This document shows, in pieces, positions 47,546 through 59,408 of a DNA stretch of 64,000 nucleotides. The position numbers and the translations under genes were made by a program. How positions within the stretch are numbered: the stretch's first letter is position 1; every line of letters starts with the position of its first letter. The DNA comes from Hanleya hanleyi (taxonomy: Eukaryota; Mollusca; Polyplacophora; Lepidopleurida; Hanleyidae): assembly GCA_036873755.1 (NCBI GenBank), contig JAVTVY010037024.1, forward strand, positions 62,001 to 126,000, given 5' to 3'. Below the pieces are notes generated by a model, which ran no database searches, had not been told where the DNA came from, and saw only the letters and a program-made list of their open reading frames with translations.

Positions 47546-48600
47546 AGATATGAATAGTGCGTCTTGCGACAGTAATCTAAGCGCGCCGATTTGTGAAGCA
47601 CCGCATGACATTACATTTACAGCAAATGGTAAAACGAATGGATTTATGATAATTAATGCACGAATAAGCCAAAAACAATTAATCATAGAAATAATTTAGA
47701 AATAAGTTGCTATAGGCCATTGTATGACAGTCTAATCTTCTAATTAATTAAGATGCGGGTGATACATAAAAGAAAAACAGTTTTTTATATACTTTGTAAA
47801 AGAACATCGTTTTTCACTTGTAAACAAACAAATATATACATATTTGTACTGGAAAGTATCCAACATATGAATTAATGAATAACAATTTTTCTTTTATATA
47901 ACAGATCCTGTGAACGGAAAACAAATATAATATAGGCAAGACCCAAGCTGGAAGCTATCAGGAAGACATAAGGGGGGATGGAAGCGAGCAAAACGAAAAA
48001 TTATAGCCATTAGTATAAAATACAGTAAATGACGTCACTTCCTCCAAAGGTCAAACATTATGGTAAGAATATCCCGAATTAAATGTTCAGTTGTTTTGTT
48101 ATTGGATAATATCATAACTAACTTTTATTGTGTTCCGCTTACTTAGTATCTCTCCATTTATACATGAATTATTTGTGACAGTGGCGTCCCTGTGTTCTGT
48201 ACATAGCAAATTCAAACGACGTTACCCACGCAACCAGCTTTGGACCGCTGAATTAATGTGCTCGTCTCAGGACACAGTTTGCGTTCTCAAAAATCCATTG
48301 GATCGCAGTGCGGTTTGGTGCATTTCACGGGATGCACGACAAGTGGCAATTAACAACATTAATATGTAGTTTCAGACTGAAATACAGGAAGTTTGCCAGG
48401 GACGAACTAAAGCTGTCTAACCTGGGACGTAATGAGATAAATCGATACTGTATCCTAACGTGTTGCTTGGGTGAAAAGAACGCTAAACATGTGCGCAGGA
48501 AAGAGTGACCAGACAAGGGAGGATAACCCCAAACCGAATATAGCCAAAACATATCGAATGTCAGTTACCACCACACCATAAGATATCGACTGTCATTTAA
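47546..48600. other. 1 kb without a supported gene
   Basis: AT-rich. A 79-codon frame at 48130-48369 (with SKFKRRYPRNQLWTAELMCS) reads plausibly as protein but has no recognised domain; splice sites are not decisive. A TGACGTCA palindrome occurs near 48030 outside any MITE. Confidence 0.4.
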
Positions 48601-49112
48601 ACCTATCTGGTCAGAACTTTTTTGGACCTGTCCAGGCCTGGGGAGGGGCCATTTCGGTCCCCCAAAATAATTTGTTTACCTCATGAACTAAGAGGCTGAA
48701 ACTTACCCCACTATACGCTTGGGTCAGGCTCTACCAGAAAATGTGAAACAAAAAAACCAAGATGCCTGGTTTGATGACGCCACAGTGACGTCGTTTTCAA
48801 AAATGGCATTTTTTGGTCAACGTTTGGTCAGAATTTTCGATATTTTATTTACGTAATTTCTTCGCAAAATCTGCATGATAAATTAGTAAGTAATAGTCTG
48901 CAAAAAAAGTTTTTGACCACTTTTCCTAGCAGAAAACCATGGATTTTGAAGAAAAATGAAGAAAACGTGACTTTTCAGCTGCCCCATATGCCCTCCCTTT
49001 CGAATTTACCCATGATTCTCTGCCGAGGAGGTTATGCAAATAGGTTCTAAATGACCCAGATATGATAAACTACAAATCACGGGGTATCAGCTTCCCAGTT
49101 TGTGTCGTTTCG
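48601..49112 (-). mobile_element. piggyBac-like MITE family, copy g (reverse orientation)
   Basis: Starts ACCTATCTGG directly after TTAA (48597-48600), then GGACCTGTCCAGGCCTGGGG, GGGTCAGGCTCTACCAGAAA, CCACAGTGACGTCG, AACGTGACTTTTCAGC, ACCCATGATTCTC and GTGTCGTTTCGGA. It abuts copy h, in the opposite orientation, at 49112, the left breakpoint of D3 copy B. Confidence 0.7.
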
Positions 49113-49384
49113 GAGGATCATTTGAAAAAAACAAAAACACATAACTAAAAAAATTGAAAAATTTGATAAAAAAATCGTTAAAAATGCCTTTTTTCGTAAT
49201 GACGTCACTGTGACGCATCATGGCCGCCATCTTAGATTTTTTACATTTTCTAGTAGAGCTTGACCAAAGATATAGTGTGATAAGTTTCATCACCCTAGCC
49301 TTACGGATAGAGAAAATATATAGGGGGAACTTTCCACCATTCCCCAGTCTGTGGTACATCCCAAATAGCCCAGGCCAGATAGGG
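49113..49384 (+). mobile_element. piggyBac-like MITE family, copy h (3' part)
   Basis: Paralogue of copy a. Runs from GGATCATTTGAAAAAAACAA through AATGACGTCACTGTGACGCA to the right end CCAGATAGGG, followed by TTTA (49385-49388). The 5' half is missing because the D3 breakpoint cuts it. Confidence 0.7.
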
Positions 49385-49394
49385 TTTACCATAT

Positions 49395-49933
49395 CATGCC
49401 TGACAAGTCCCCTCCGCTACCAAACTTCATCCCCTGTCTCCGGAACGACAAAGAAAATGAAAGCTCACCCTCCGTCATTTTTTAATCAGTCATATCGTGG
49501 TCATTGTGGGCCTATTTGCATAACCTCCCCACCCCCCGCCCCGTCCCACCCTGCGTAGAGAATCATGGGTAAATTCAAGATGGCGCCCAAAGTGATATTT
49601 TCTTAATTTTCTTCCAAATTCATGCTTTTCTCCCAGTAAAATTGGGCAAAATCTATTTTATTTCACATCAGACTAGTATTTACTAATTTATCATGCAGTT
49701 TTTGCAAAGAATACACATACATTAAATTTCGAAAAATCTGACCGAAAAATCAACCAAAAACTGCCTGTTTTGAAAATGACGTCACTGTGATTTTTTTTTT
49801 TACATTTTCTGGTAGAGCTTGACTCTAGGGTATAGTCGTGTAAGTCCCTTAGCTCAAGTGGTAAGACAAATATTTAGGGGGCGGGGCCCCTCCCCAGGCC
49901 TGGACAAGTTCCAAAAGCCCAGGTCAAGTAGGG
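49395..49933 (+). mobile_element. piggyBac-like MITE family, copy i
   Basis: Paralogue of copy b: CTCCGGAACGACAAAG, AATCATGGGTAAATTCAAGA, AATGACGTCACTGTGA, GTAGAGCTTGACTCTAGGGT, right end CAGGTCAAGTAGGG followed by CTAA. Confidence 0.65.
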
Positions 49934-51359
49934 CTAAGTCAAATACTAAGTACATGTATGTTCTAAGGGTGAACAAGGGAACCCATTCAGAAGGAGACTA
50001 CTGGTAGATCAAAACGGAACAGAACATATGGATATGTGTTAGATCGAATAAAATGACCAAGGTGTAATACTCTCGCTATCAGAGCGACGAGATAAGAACC
50101 TGCATATAGTGTAAAGCATATCTCGCATTCTGGTATTGGTTACATTTTGCTGTAGCACGTCACAAACAGTTGATGCAGAACAGCGTTAAAGCATGAAAGG
50201 GTTTTTTTTTTGCTTCCTAAAGTGTTTCAACTAGAAATGAGAAAGTACGATATCTATGCATTTTCTAGCGAGTTACCTTCTAAGCAGTTAGTCAACAGTT
50301 TTCGGTGATGCTAGATACTTCTATTCCCTTTGTCCGGTACCAGCCAAACCCCTCGACGAGGAAAACACTGTCTATCTCGTTAACATAGCGTTGACTACAT
50401 CTACACTGTAATGATGCCATGGCAGTACCAGATCCAGATTGGACACGCAAACGACGAGGGCCAATTCTGGTACCGTTATGGTGAAAATGCAGCCACCACT
50501 GTGGTACCATACCGCTGTGTGCTAAATGTTTCAACGACGGGCAATTTTGGCGTGCACTCTTCATCAACATTATATCTGTCCATAATTACAATTGTAGTAA
50601 CTAGAACCCTTACCAATATATCTAAATCGTTTGGCTCATTCAGTAACTCTGAAGTGTAACAAAGGAAAGCACAAGGAGTATGAAAATAGTCTACAAGTAG
50701 CTTTTCCCCCTAATCTTACCACAATACGCAAAGAACAGTTCGTCAAATAAATTTTTCGCGGTATGCCTTAAAAGTCAACAGAAGCGCCAAGAAATGCCTC
50801 TCGTGGTTGGTTACTTCTCTTAACTACGAAAGAAAATATTACGGTTGTGGTTTAATGTTTAAATGCCACCTACAGACACACGATATCCACAGTGCTGACC
50901 ATTCATTAAATTTTCAAAACTTTATTCGTGGAATACGTGGCTAAAATCGGCATATTCAGAAAAAAACCATATTTGTCTTCAAAACAGTATTTATTGAGTC
51001 ACAGCTGTCATAAAAAAAGGTGTTCAGACCTAATGAAAACTGTGACATGGATTCTGAGAATATAAATATTCAATTACAAAAAATATACCGACTTAGTGGT
51101 TCCACAGTGAACTGATGTACATGTAGAATGGGTTGATGGGCGCTGAACTGATATATGTACAGTTTATTAGTTTGATGACATGAAGTCCTTTTACATCGAA
51201 GTTCTGCGAAAGCAGTAGGTCTTCTTGGCGATATAACAATATGTCGTTTTAGTACACGTGTCCCGGGTTTGTGTTCAGAAAAACGAGCCTATTGTTAATA
51301 AAATCCACTTTCATAGCGAGTAAGAGACGACGTGCCGGGTTAAATGCCGAAGTAATGAT

Positions 51360-51650
51360 ATAACATATACGGGAAGTGGGAAGAGGTGCCGACATACTGA
51401 CAGAGCCACATGACTTTACAGTATGGTCTTCTGGTAAATCTATTCTAAAGCACATACCAAGAATCTAACAATTCGTGATATGTGTTGTATCTCAGGTACG
51501 CTTTTATTGCACCTGTTCATGTGACAACTTGGATGACATGACCACACGGCCCCTAGCACCGTCATAAGCGGTATTATATACAAATCTAGAGAGATATGAT
51601 GGAAATGCTCCGACAACTCGTATATTGGTAATTGCTTAGCTGTGTCGTTG
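51360..51650 (+). repeat. Dispersed repeat family R, D3-B copy
   Basis: Paralogue of 20515-20800, with GAAGAGGTGCCGACATACTG, ACATACCAAGAATCTAACAA and GCACCTGTTCATGTGACAAC. Confidence 0.6.
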
Positions 51651-53007
51651 TGACAACTCGTACACTGGGGATTGATGGAAGCCGATAGCGGCCACTCGCG
51701 TTCTCGCTATCTCGCCCTGTAGATTTGGCCAGGCGAAATGGCGAAAGTACGAGAATTAGGGGCGCGAATGGCCGATAGCGGCCATCAAAAAGGTCGCGGC
51801 ACGATAACACGAGAACACGCGAACGATGCCATTAGTATAAAACTGTAAGGATATTTCCAATCTCTAGGAATTTCACTGTTAAACCTTCCGTATTTGGCAT
51901 TGCCAGGTGAAGTGGTGTTAGTTTCAGCTGCTTGCACGATCCCCCGACCTACCCCTCTCCCTACTTACCCCCAAAATGAAATGAGCATTTCGAGCCAATT
52001 GTAAATATAGTTCTCATACGAATTGTTTAAGTGAAAGTTTAAATCGAATATCATATTGGAATTTTATATTGAAATTTAAATTCAAATTCCCAATATAAAA
52101 TACCAACTCTTAAAATTAAAAGTTCAAATTAAGATTTCAACTGTAAAATTCAACTTTAAATATCAAATCAAAGTTAAAATTTTCACTCGAAATTTAAAAT
52201 CCGAATTCATACAAGATTAAAATATTTCAATTTCAATTTCAAGTTGATAAGATGATGTTCGAAACTAATGCGGCTCTCCTCAGATCAGTATGAAATGGAT
52301 CTGTCTGGGCACTTGTTTCATTCCACCTGATTCATTGTGCAGCAGATTATCTTCACAAGGCATTCCTTTCATAGTGAACTGTAGTGAACGTTATGCAACA
52401 TCAACAACATGGTCGTAGTAACCTTGACTTACAGCTGGAGTACCCAGTATAAATAGTTGGATCAGATTATATATTCCCATTATTCTAAAACGCGATCGTT
52501 TTGAATATGGACAACATTTCCGGTAAGGCTTTGGTGTAAGACCTCCCAATGAAATGGTAATATATGATACTGGACAAAAGACAGACGATGCAACTTGAAG
52601 CAGATTGTCTGTTGCCGCATTAAACGAATTACCAACTTAGATAAACGGCTATTTATGATAGGCCGTACATAATTCAAGCATGTGTGACCCTAAATAAGTT
52701 TCCAATGTAATTTCTGTACGTCGAATTGTTCATTCAGTATATAATATGCGGCAGATGTATCGTGAAAAATACGAATAAAGAATTATTATTAACTCATAGG
52801 TGACATGCTTATAGATAGGTTAATATACAACAGTTATATCTCCGAATCTTCACTATAATAATTTTTATTATACTAACGGCAATTGTATGCTTGAATAATT
52901 TCGAGAATTGATGCAACTGAACCGTGAAAAATATTACATGTATCTGTTTACCGCGACGTATATTACATACGGGCAATGCATTTAGACAGCTATCCATCCG
53001 TAGTCCG

Positions 53008-53345
53008 CGATGAAAAGTGGGCAAAAACTATTTTTCACATCAGATTAATATTTACTAATTTATCATGCATTTTTTGCTGAGAAATTGCATTAATAAAAAA
53101 ATCGGAAAAACTGACTGAAAAATCGACCAAAAAATGTCGTTTTTGAAAATGACGTCACTGTGACGTCATCAAAGCGACCATCTTGCAGTTTTTACATTTT
53201 CTGGTAGAGCTTGACCCAAGGGTATAGTGTGGTGAGTTTCAGTCCCCTAGCTCAAGGGGTAAGAAAAATAATTAGTGTGGCCATTTCGCCCCCCCCCCTC
53301 CCCCCCCGGCCACAACAAGTCCCAAAAAGCCCAGGCCAGATAAGG
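53008..53345 (+). mobile_element. piggyBac-like MITE family, copy j (5'-truncated)
   Basis: Paralogue of copy c. Runs from GATGAAAAGTGGGCAAAAAC through AATGACGTCACTGTGACGTC and TAGAGCTTGACCCAAGGGTA to CAGGCCAGATAAGG, followed by TTAA (53346-53349). It keeps about 30 bp around 53100 that copy c has lost. Confidence 0.65.
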
Positions 53346-53697
53346 TTAATATAGGCAGGATTCCAAGAGTTCAGTTCGCGTCGGAGTCATAATGCCTACC
53401 CTACCCTAGGTCCAGTGACGTTAGTCTCACTGCTATGTGCACCAGTTATATCTCCAAATCTGTACTATAACACTATATATTGTGCTATCGGCAATTGTAT
53501 GTTTGAATAGAATTTTTCGACAATGGGTGCAACTGAACCGTGAACACTGATTATTATCACTGCGACCTTTACTACATACAGAATGCATTTAGGCAGCTAT
53601 CCATTCGTGGTTCTAACGCTTGTCCCTTCGAGATGAAATACTGCTCCTTAAGATATTATTCTGTGTAAATAATTGGGCTTGTATTGAAAAGATCAAA

Positions 53698-53839
53698 ATG
53701 ACGACGTGCTTGCAGCGAGTCACAAAATTAGTGGGCTTTGTGTTAAGCTTAGTGTGTAGTATTCTCGATTGTATTACATTTTCGTTCAACGTCTATGCGG
53801 GCCCGCTGAAGATTACGTTCAACTTTACAGAATCAGAAG
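53698..53839 (+). pseudogene. Orphan duplicate of transporter exon 1
   Basis: Nearly identical to 23849-23990, with the same ATG, length (142 bp), phase and donor (GTATGT from 53840). The peptide is MTTCLQRVTK followed by LVGFVLSLVCSILDCITFSF and NVYAGPLKITF, differing at two residues (Ser5 to Leu, Val to Gly). No exon 2 or 3 follows within the remaining 10 kb, which is filled by LINEs and repeats. It is probably a non-functional duplicate, unless it splices to exons beyond the window. Confidence 0.55.
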
Positions 53840-54044
53840 GTATGTAATAAGTCCTTACGTATAATGTTTTTCCGACTGCAAATTCAATTCAATTCAATTC
53901 AAAACCCCTTTGTCAGTGTGGCTCTTTGGCGAACTATCCATGTAAAATGAAGTGTTTGTATAATGATTACATATCAGTACTGAAATAGGAAACTATGCTA
54001 GCCACGAAGGGCCATCGCACGTTTCGCGAAGTAGTTTTTAATTA

Positions 54045-54245
54045 AAAGAGGTGAAGATGCTAAGTTGCGATAAGATGTGCGAAGTTGCGATATGATGCGC
54101 GAAGTTGCGATGCAAAGACGCGATGTGGCGATGCGCAGATTCGGGGGTGTGATGCGAAGTTCGGAAATGGCGCGAAGTGAGATGTGAAGAAGCGCATTAG
54201 CGAGGCGAAGGTCGAAAACGTCAAATATGCAAAGCTGCGATGTGA
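54045..54245 (-). repeat. Degenerate GCGAAGTTGCGAT repeat, long copy
   Basis: AAGTTGCGATAAG, GTGCGAAGTTGCGATATG, GCGCGAAGTTGCGATGC and further decayed words over about 200 bp. It is longer than the D3-A counterpart (24160-24235), so it has expanded here or contracted there. Confidence 0.6.
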
Positions 54246-56068
54246 TACGTAAAATGGTACAAATTGCCTGGATACTGGCCCAAGCCTCGTCCCATTATTT
54301 TGCGCAGAGACAACTTACAAACGATGGACAGCATTTTCGTCACCCACACTTAATTTATTTAATAAACCATATAGAAAAGATCGGGACCCATCAGCACTGA
54401 ATTCGTGGGGCGGGATATTAATATATACTTCCACACAGCTTAAATGCAGCCGTCAGCCAGACTTAGAAATTAACTTGATCGAAACAATTTGGATAAAAAT
54501 TGAACTAAAAGGACAACATATCCTACTCAGCGTATCCTACATTACTCCAAAGAATCCAGTCTTTTGTTTGAAAACTTTGAAAATATGGTCGAAAATGCGC
54601 TGGATACTAATTCAAACCTTGTACTATGCGGGGATCTAAATGACGATCTATTAAACGACAACTCACGTTATCTGAGCCACATTTGTGACCGTCTTAATAT
54701 CAGTAATATTATAAACGAGCCCACCAGAGTAACAGCCCATTCGCCCACATTGCTAGACCCAATCATCATTACTGACACCATAAATTTTCAAGACTGAGAT
54801 ATAAGTGATCATAGGGCTACCTATATCGAGGTTCTAGTGAAACATAGCTTGAAACATGCATACAAGAGACAAGTTTGGGTATATAAGGCAGCAAATTTCG
54901 ACATTTTCAATAATTTGGTATCCGATTTCGACTGGACAGCAACTCTGGAAAATTCCAAAGATGTTGATGAAGCTGCGGAAAAAATTACTAATCAATACCT
55001 GGAATTTGCTAAGATGAGTATCCCATACAAAACTGTGACAATACGACCCAAAGATACACCTTGGTATGATTCTGACCTAAGAAAAGTAATGAGAAAGCGT
55101 GACAGACTGAAAAAAAGGCACTCAAGACTAATAGACTTCTAGACTGGAACAAATACAAACGCAGTAGGAACCAAGTTAATAACATGAAAAAATATGCCCA
55201 AACTAATTATTACAATAACAAAGAAAACCTATTGGAAACCTCGAAAACAAATGACCCAAAATTTTACTGGAAAACATTAAAGAGATTCGTTAGCGATCCT
55301 CAAAATACATCTGAAATCCCCCCTTTAAGAGTACCAAATTCTGGACAAACGGAATCCATCTGTTTTAGTGATATAGATAAAGCGAATGCATTGAATGATT
55401 TCTTCGCTTCCATCTCTACTATAGATGATTCGGCTACTGACTTACCTCAGTTTGAGTATAAATGCGACAGCCTGCTAAACAGTATTACCATTAACGAAGA
55501 CGAAGTTTGTGATATTATTAATAACATCGAATTGAATAAAGCAATAGGTCCAGACGCAATCAGCCACAGAATGCTTAAAGGTTGTGTCAAGACCATTGCT
55601 AAACCATTGTGTCAGTTATTTAACATGTCACTGACAGGCAAACAATTTCCTAAATGTTGGAAAAATTCAAATGTATTACCTATTTCCAAAAAACAAGATC
55701 GACATCTCCCTTCTAATTATCGTCCTATATCGCTGCTGAGTTGTGTCTCAAAGATAATGGAAAGAATTATATTCAAACACACCTATAATCATTTCAACTC
55801 ACACAACCTATTTTATAAGTACCAGTCCAGTTTTCTCCCTGGACATTCAACCGTTTACCAGCTTATTGAACTCTATGGTAGTATTTGTAAAGCCCTAGAT
55901 GAAGGCACAAATTCATGCATCGTTTTTTGTGATATATCCAAAGCCTTCGACACGGTATGGCACAAGGGGCTACTGTTTAAGTTGAAACAATATGGAATTG
56001 CAGGTGCATTGTTGAATTGGATGAAAAGCTATCTTGAGGATCGATCATCAAAAGTTGTTGTGGGAAAT

Positions 56069-57585
56069 TGAACTTGAACTTTGAACTTTTTTTATTCACC
56101 AAATAATAATACGAAGATAATACATAATTAATCAAAATAGACTGGCGGGAATAAAACCCCATGGGGCTTGTTCTATCCCATGAAAATATATGTGTTTACG
56201 GTGGCGACAGGTATATTAATGGCGAAAGCTAGGCTAAAAACTAGAGGGCAGTAAGTGAAACGGACTAAGGGGAAATGGGTTAGCTATGGAGAAGAGATTT
56301 TTGTAATCGAGATTTCAAAAGTGAGGAGGATGTAATAACTTTGAGCGCTTGGGGGAGTTTGTTCCATTCTCGCGGTCCTGTGACGTTAATGGTATTGAAT
56401 GAAAGATTCGAACGATAAAAGGGCCTATATAAGTTAATATGCTGATTCCTTGTCTGATAGCGGCGGACAACGCTAAGTCTAGTAAAGTATAGTCACGAAA
56501 GCGTAATGGCAAGATATCAGAGTTGTACATAAATTTGTGCACTAAAGACAGACTGACGTAGAGGTTTAGTTTAAGCAGCGGTAATATGTTAAGTGTAAGA
56601 AAGAGAGGTTGAGTATGTTCGCGTTTATCAGATAAGGTGATGACTCGGATTGGACGTTTCTGCAGTAAAACTAAGGGTGTCAGGTGAGTGATGTACGTGT
56701 TACCCCAGATGATGTTACAATAGGATAGGTAAGGATATATCATGGAATAATATAGGATATACAGAGTTTTCTTGTTAACCGAATTTTTAATATGATTAAT
56801 AATCCCAATATTTCTGGCAACCTTTTTACAAATGTAATCGATGTGTGTGGTCCAGTTCGGATTTTATCTAATTCATGCGACATGGTATTAACAGCATCAT
56901 TCAAATTACTAGATGAACACACAACACTAGTATCATCTGCAAAAAGAATAATATGGAGTAAGTCAGTTGTATTATTTATATCATTTATGTATAATAAAAA
57001 TAGTAGAGGTCCAAAAATTGAACCTTGCGGGACCCCGCATGAGATAGCACAGGGATCGGAGAGAATGTTGTTCAATGAAACACATTGGGGTCGGTCAGAT
57101 AGATAACTTCTCAACCAGTTGATGGATTGGCCACGGAACCCATAGTGGTACAGTTTATCAAGGAGGATAGTGTGGTTCACAGTATCAAAAGCTTTGGACA
57201 GATCCAGGAAAGTAGAGACACTGAATTTATTAGACTCTTTGGCATTGACCAAAATCTCATAAAGAGAGATAGCTGCAAGGGAAGTAGAGTGATTAGATCG
57301 GAAACCAAATTGATTATTAGATATAACTGAATGCGCTTCAAGAAAAGATGTCATCATGTTAACGGTCAATTTCTCAAGTATCTTACTGAAGCATGGCAGC
57401 GCTGATATCGGCCTATAGTTTTCAAAATACATGGGTTCGCCTGATTTAAAAACAGGTGTAACCTTCGCGGATTTGAACGCTTGTGGTACCGTGCCGGTTT
57501 TAAAGGATAGATTGACAATATGCGCGATTGGAGGCAGTTACTAACTTAACATGTGACATTGAGATACCATCCAGGCCATCAACCT
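56069..57585 (-). mobile_element. Nested antisense LINE (CR1/L2-like), 5'-truncated
   Basis: Inserted into the RT of the + strand LINE. Its 3' end (left) carries GTTCAA-type repeats: on the + strand GAACTTGAACTTTGAAC follows 56070. The 3' UTR word GGCGGGAATAAAACCCCATG matches the fragment at 45157-45716. The 5' end is truncated within RT near 57585, where the host LINE frame returns (QKVNAGVPQG). I could not define a target duplication. Confidence 0.85.
56280..57585 (-). pseudogene. Nested LINE ORF2 remnant (RT)
   Basis: Reading leftwards: EVDGLDGISMSHVKLVTAS, a frame change, IAHIVNLSFKTGTVPQAFK, ENYRPISALPCFSKILEKL, LDLSKAFDTVNHTILL (first Asp), CGVPQGSIFGPLLFLLYIND and LFADDTSVV (catalytic Asp pair). 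After SHELDKI (about 56865) the expected segment before THIDYICKKVARNIG is missing, an internal deletion with a frame change. MIYPYLSYCNIIWGNTY follows, and then a further shift to REWNKLPQALKVI, ending TAA at 56280-56282. The RT motifs place it with CR1/L2-type LINEs. Confidence 0.85.
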
Positions 57586-59408
57586 CCAACACGCAAAAAG
57601 TAAATGCAGGAGTCCCACAGGGTTCCGTGTTAGGCCCTTTGTTATTTCTGATATACATTAATGACATAGCGCACAAACTTACCAAACTTTTTGCAGATGA
57701 CTCTTTTTTGCAGTTCTCGTCACTTAACATTTGTGATATTGAAACTGTAGTTAACTGGGATCTACAGTCCTTATTGGAATGGTCAAAACAATGGCTTCTG
57801 AACTTTAATGCCCTAAAAACCATTTTAATTCTGTTCTCAAATAAGACTTCACCAACAAACCCTAAAATCTATTTTGACCATTGTCTCCTTCAGGCTTCCA
57901 CCAACCATCGTCACCTAGGCCTAATCCTGCAAGGCAACTGCAAATGGAGTAGTCACATCAATCACATTATCAATACCGCCTCTCAACGCATTGGAATGAT
58001 GAGAAAACTGAAATACCAGCTTGGCAGACACGCATTATCTCAAATATATCTATCTTTTGTGAGACCCATGTTAGAATACGGTTCTGTGATCTGGGATGGA
58101 TGCACATTAGAAGAAGTGGATCGACTGGAAAAATTTCAATTTGCTGCAGCACGAATTGTTTCCGATCTTCCTGTTTATGCCAGTAGAGAATCCCATTTGT
58201 TGGAAACTGGCTGGGAAACCTTGGCAAACAGACGAAAAATTGCAAAATTGAAAGTAATGTACCAAATTCACAACGGAGAAAGTCCCGACTATATACCCCA
58301 TTTAATGACACCCCAAGTGGGACAAACCACTCCGTACAACTTGAGGGATGACGCAAATTATGCGACGCCCCGAACACGTTTAAATATATCCAAAAATTCA
58401 TTTATCCCGTCAGCTATTCAGGAATGGAACAAACTTAGTTACGATATAAGAAACAAACCATCCACTTCTGCCTTCCACCACTCATTAACTAAGAAAACTC
58501 GTATATCTAAATACAGTTTGATTGGTTCAAGGAAACTTAGCATTGTACTAACCCAACTAAGACATCAATGCAGCCAATTAAACGCAGATTTAATGAGAAG
58601 GAATTTGTCTATTACATCTAGGTGTAGATGTGAAGAACCAAGAGAGGATGCTTATCACTATTTCTTTATTTGTCCCTTATATACCAATCTAAGAGATGAA
58701 TTACAAAACGACTTGCCTCCAAACTATAACTTCCAAGTTATGTTGTCGGGAAATGAGTCATTCACAAACGAAATGAATAATAATATGCGCAAGTCAATTT
58801 TACATTTATTAAGAACACCTCAATATTTAATTTGTAGTACGATTACGACGTAGTTACCTCAGCTGAAGGATTAGTATGTACTAGTACCCAGTTCTGTGAG
58901 AATCCTAGCACGCTACAGCCAAGTTGCCACCATATACTCAATAATCTGTTATAGTCTGTTTCTCTCCTGTAAGTTGCTAACAATGCAAATCTAAAACATA
59001 TCTCATTTGTGACATGTATATATTCACACAGGTTCAGCCAGACCGTCATTATTTTTTTCGTTGTGAACACATGTTATGTATCCATATTTGTAGGGAGAGG
59101 GGTGAATAAGTTGATTAGAACTTGACCCCAACCCCATGTACTACAGTTTGTACAATAAATAAGTTTAAACAAACACTGATTTCGAGTTTAGTTAAATAAT
59201 TTTCCACTTTCACTGAATCTAAAACATATTACGCTGATAAACGCAGCAAATATCACAACTAAATGATATATATATATATATATCACGTATAAAGTTAATA
59301 TTCACCAGCTTATACTCATCTGAAGGACCAAAGGAAACAGTAACAATATCGCTTAATACCCGAGTCGAGTGTAGTCAGAGAAATACACCCATATCATACA
59401 TATATATT

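Larger units (their letters stand above)
54390..58853 (+). pseudogene. LINE ORF2 (endonuclease-RT-CCHC) broken by stops, shifts and a nested LINE
   Basis: The endonuclease part begins near 54400 (SWGGILIYTS), shifts frame near 54565, then shows LVLCGDLNDDLL (Gly-Asp-x-Asn at 54630-54641) and LDPIIIT. An in-frame TGA at 54795-54797 precedes the catalytic SDH (54804-54812). A one-base shift lies near 55115-55140. RT follows from 55184: LNKAIGPDAISHRMLKG, NYRPISLLSCVSKIMERI and SKAFDTVWHKGLL (first catalytic Asp). The nested LINE interrupts after KVVVGN (56068). RT resumes with VNAGVPQGSVLGPLLFLIYI and FADD (57690-57701). The tail CRCEEPREDAYHYFFICPLY lies near 58620-58680; stop at 58851-58853. 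The part from 57585 on is intact. Confidence 0.85.
54351..59172 (+). mobile_element. LINE (Jockey/CR1-like, EN-RT) inserted in D3-B
   Basis: A 5'-truncated LINE with an apurinic-endonuclease-like domain, reverse transcriptase and a cysteine/histidine tail, without RNase H. It interrupts D3-B; flanking ACACT (54346-54350 and 59173-59177) is a short candidate target duplication. The D3-A empty site is near 24421-24430 (CCACACAGATTCG). The element is itself interrupted at 56069-57585 by an antisense LINE. About 320 bp of 3' UTR follows the ORF, ending GTACAATAAATAAG. Confidence 0.85.
49112..59358 (+). repeat. Duplicated block D3, copy B (split by a LINE)
   Basis: 49112-54350 and 59178-59358 are colinear with 18248-24605. 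The LINE at 54351-59172 separates them. This copy lacks the 1,021-bp insert of copy A and has small indels of its own, such as extra bases near 51902. It carries the orphan transporter exon at 53698. Confidence 0.9.

Noticed and set aside
57500..57823. 107-codon minus-strand frame crossing the nested-LINE junction
   Set aside because: Only its last part (DGLDGISMSHVKLVTAS) is the genuine nested RT; the rest is antisense to the host LINE RT.
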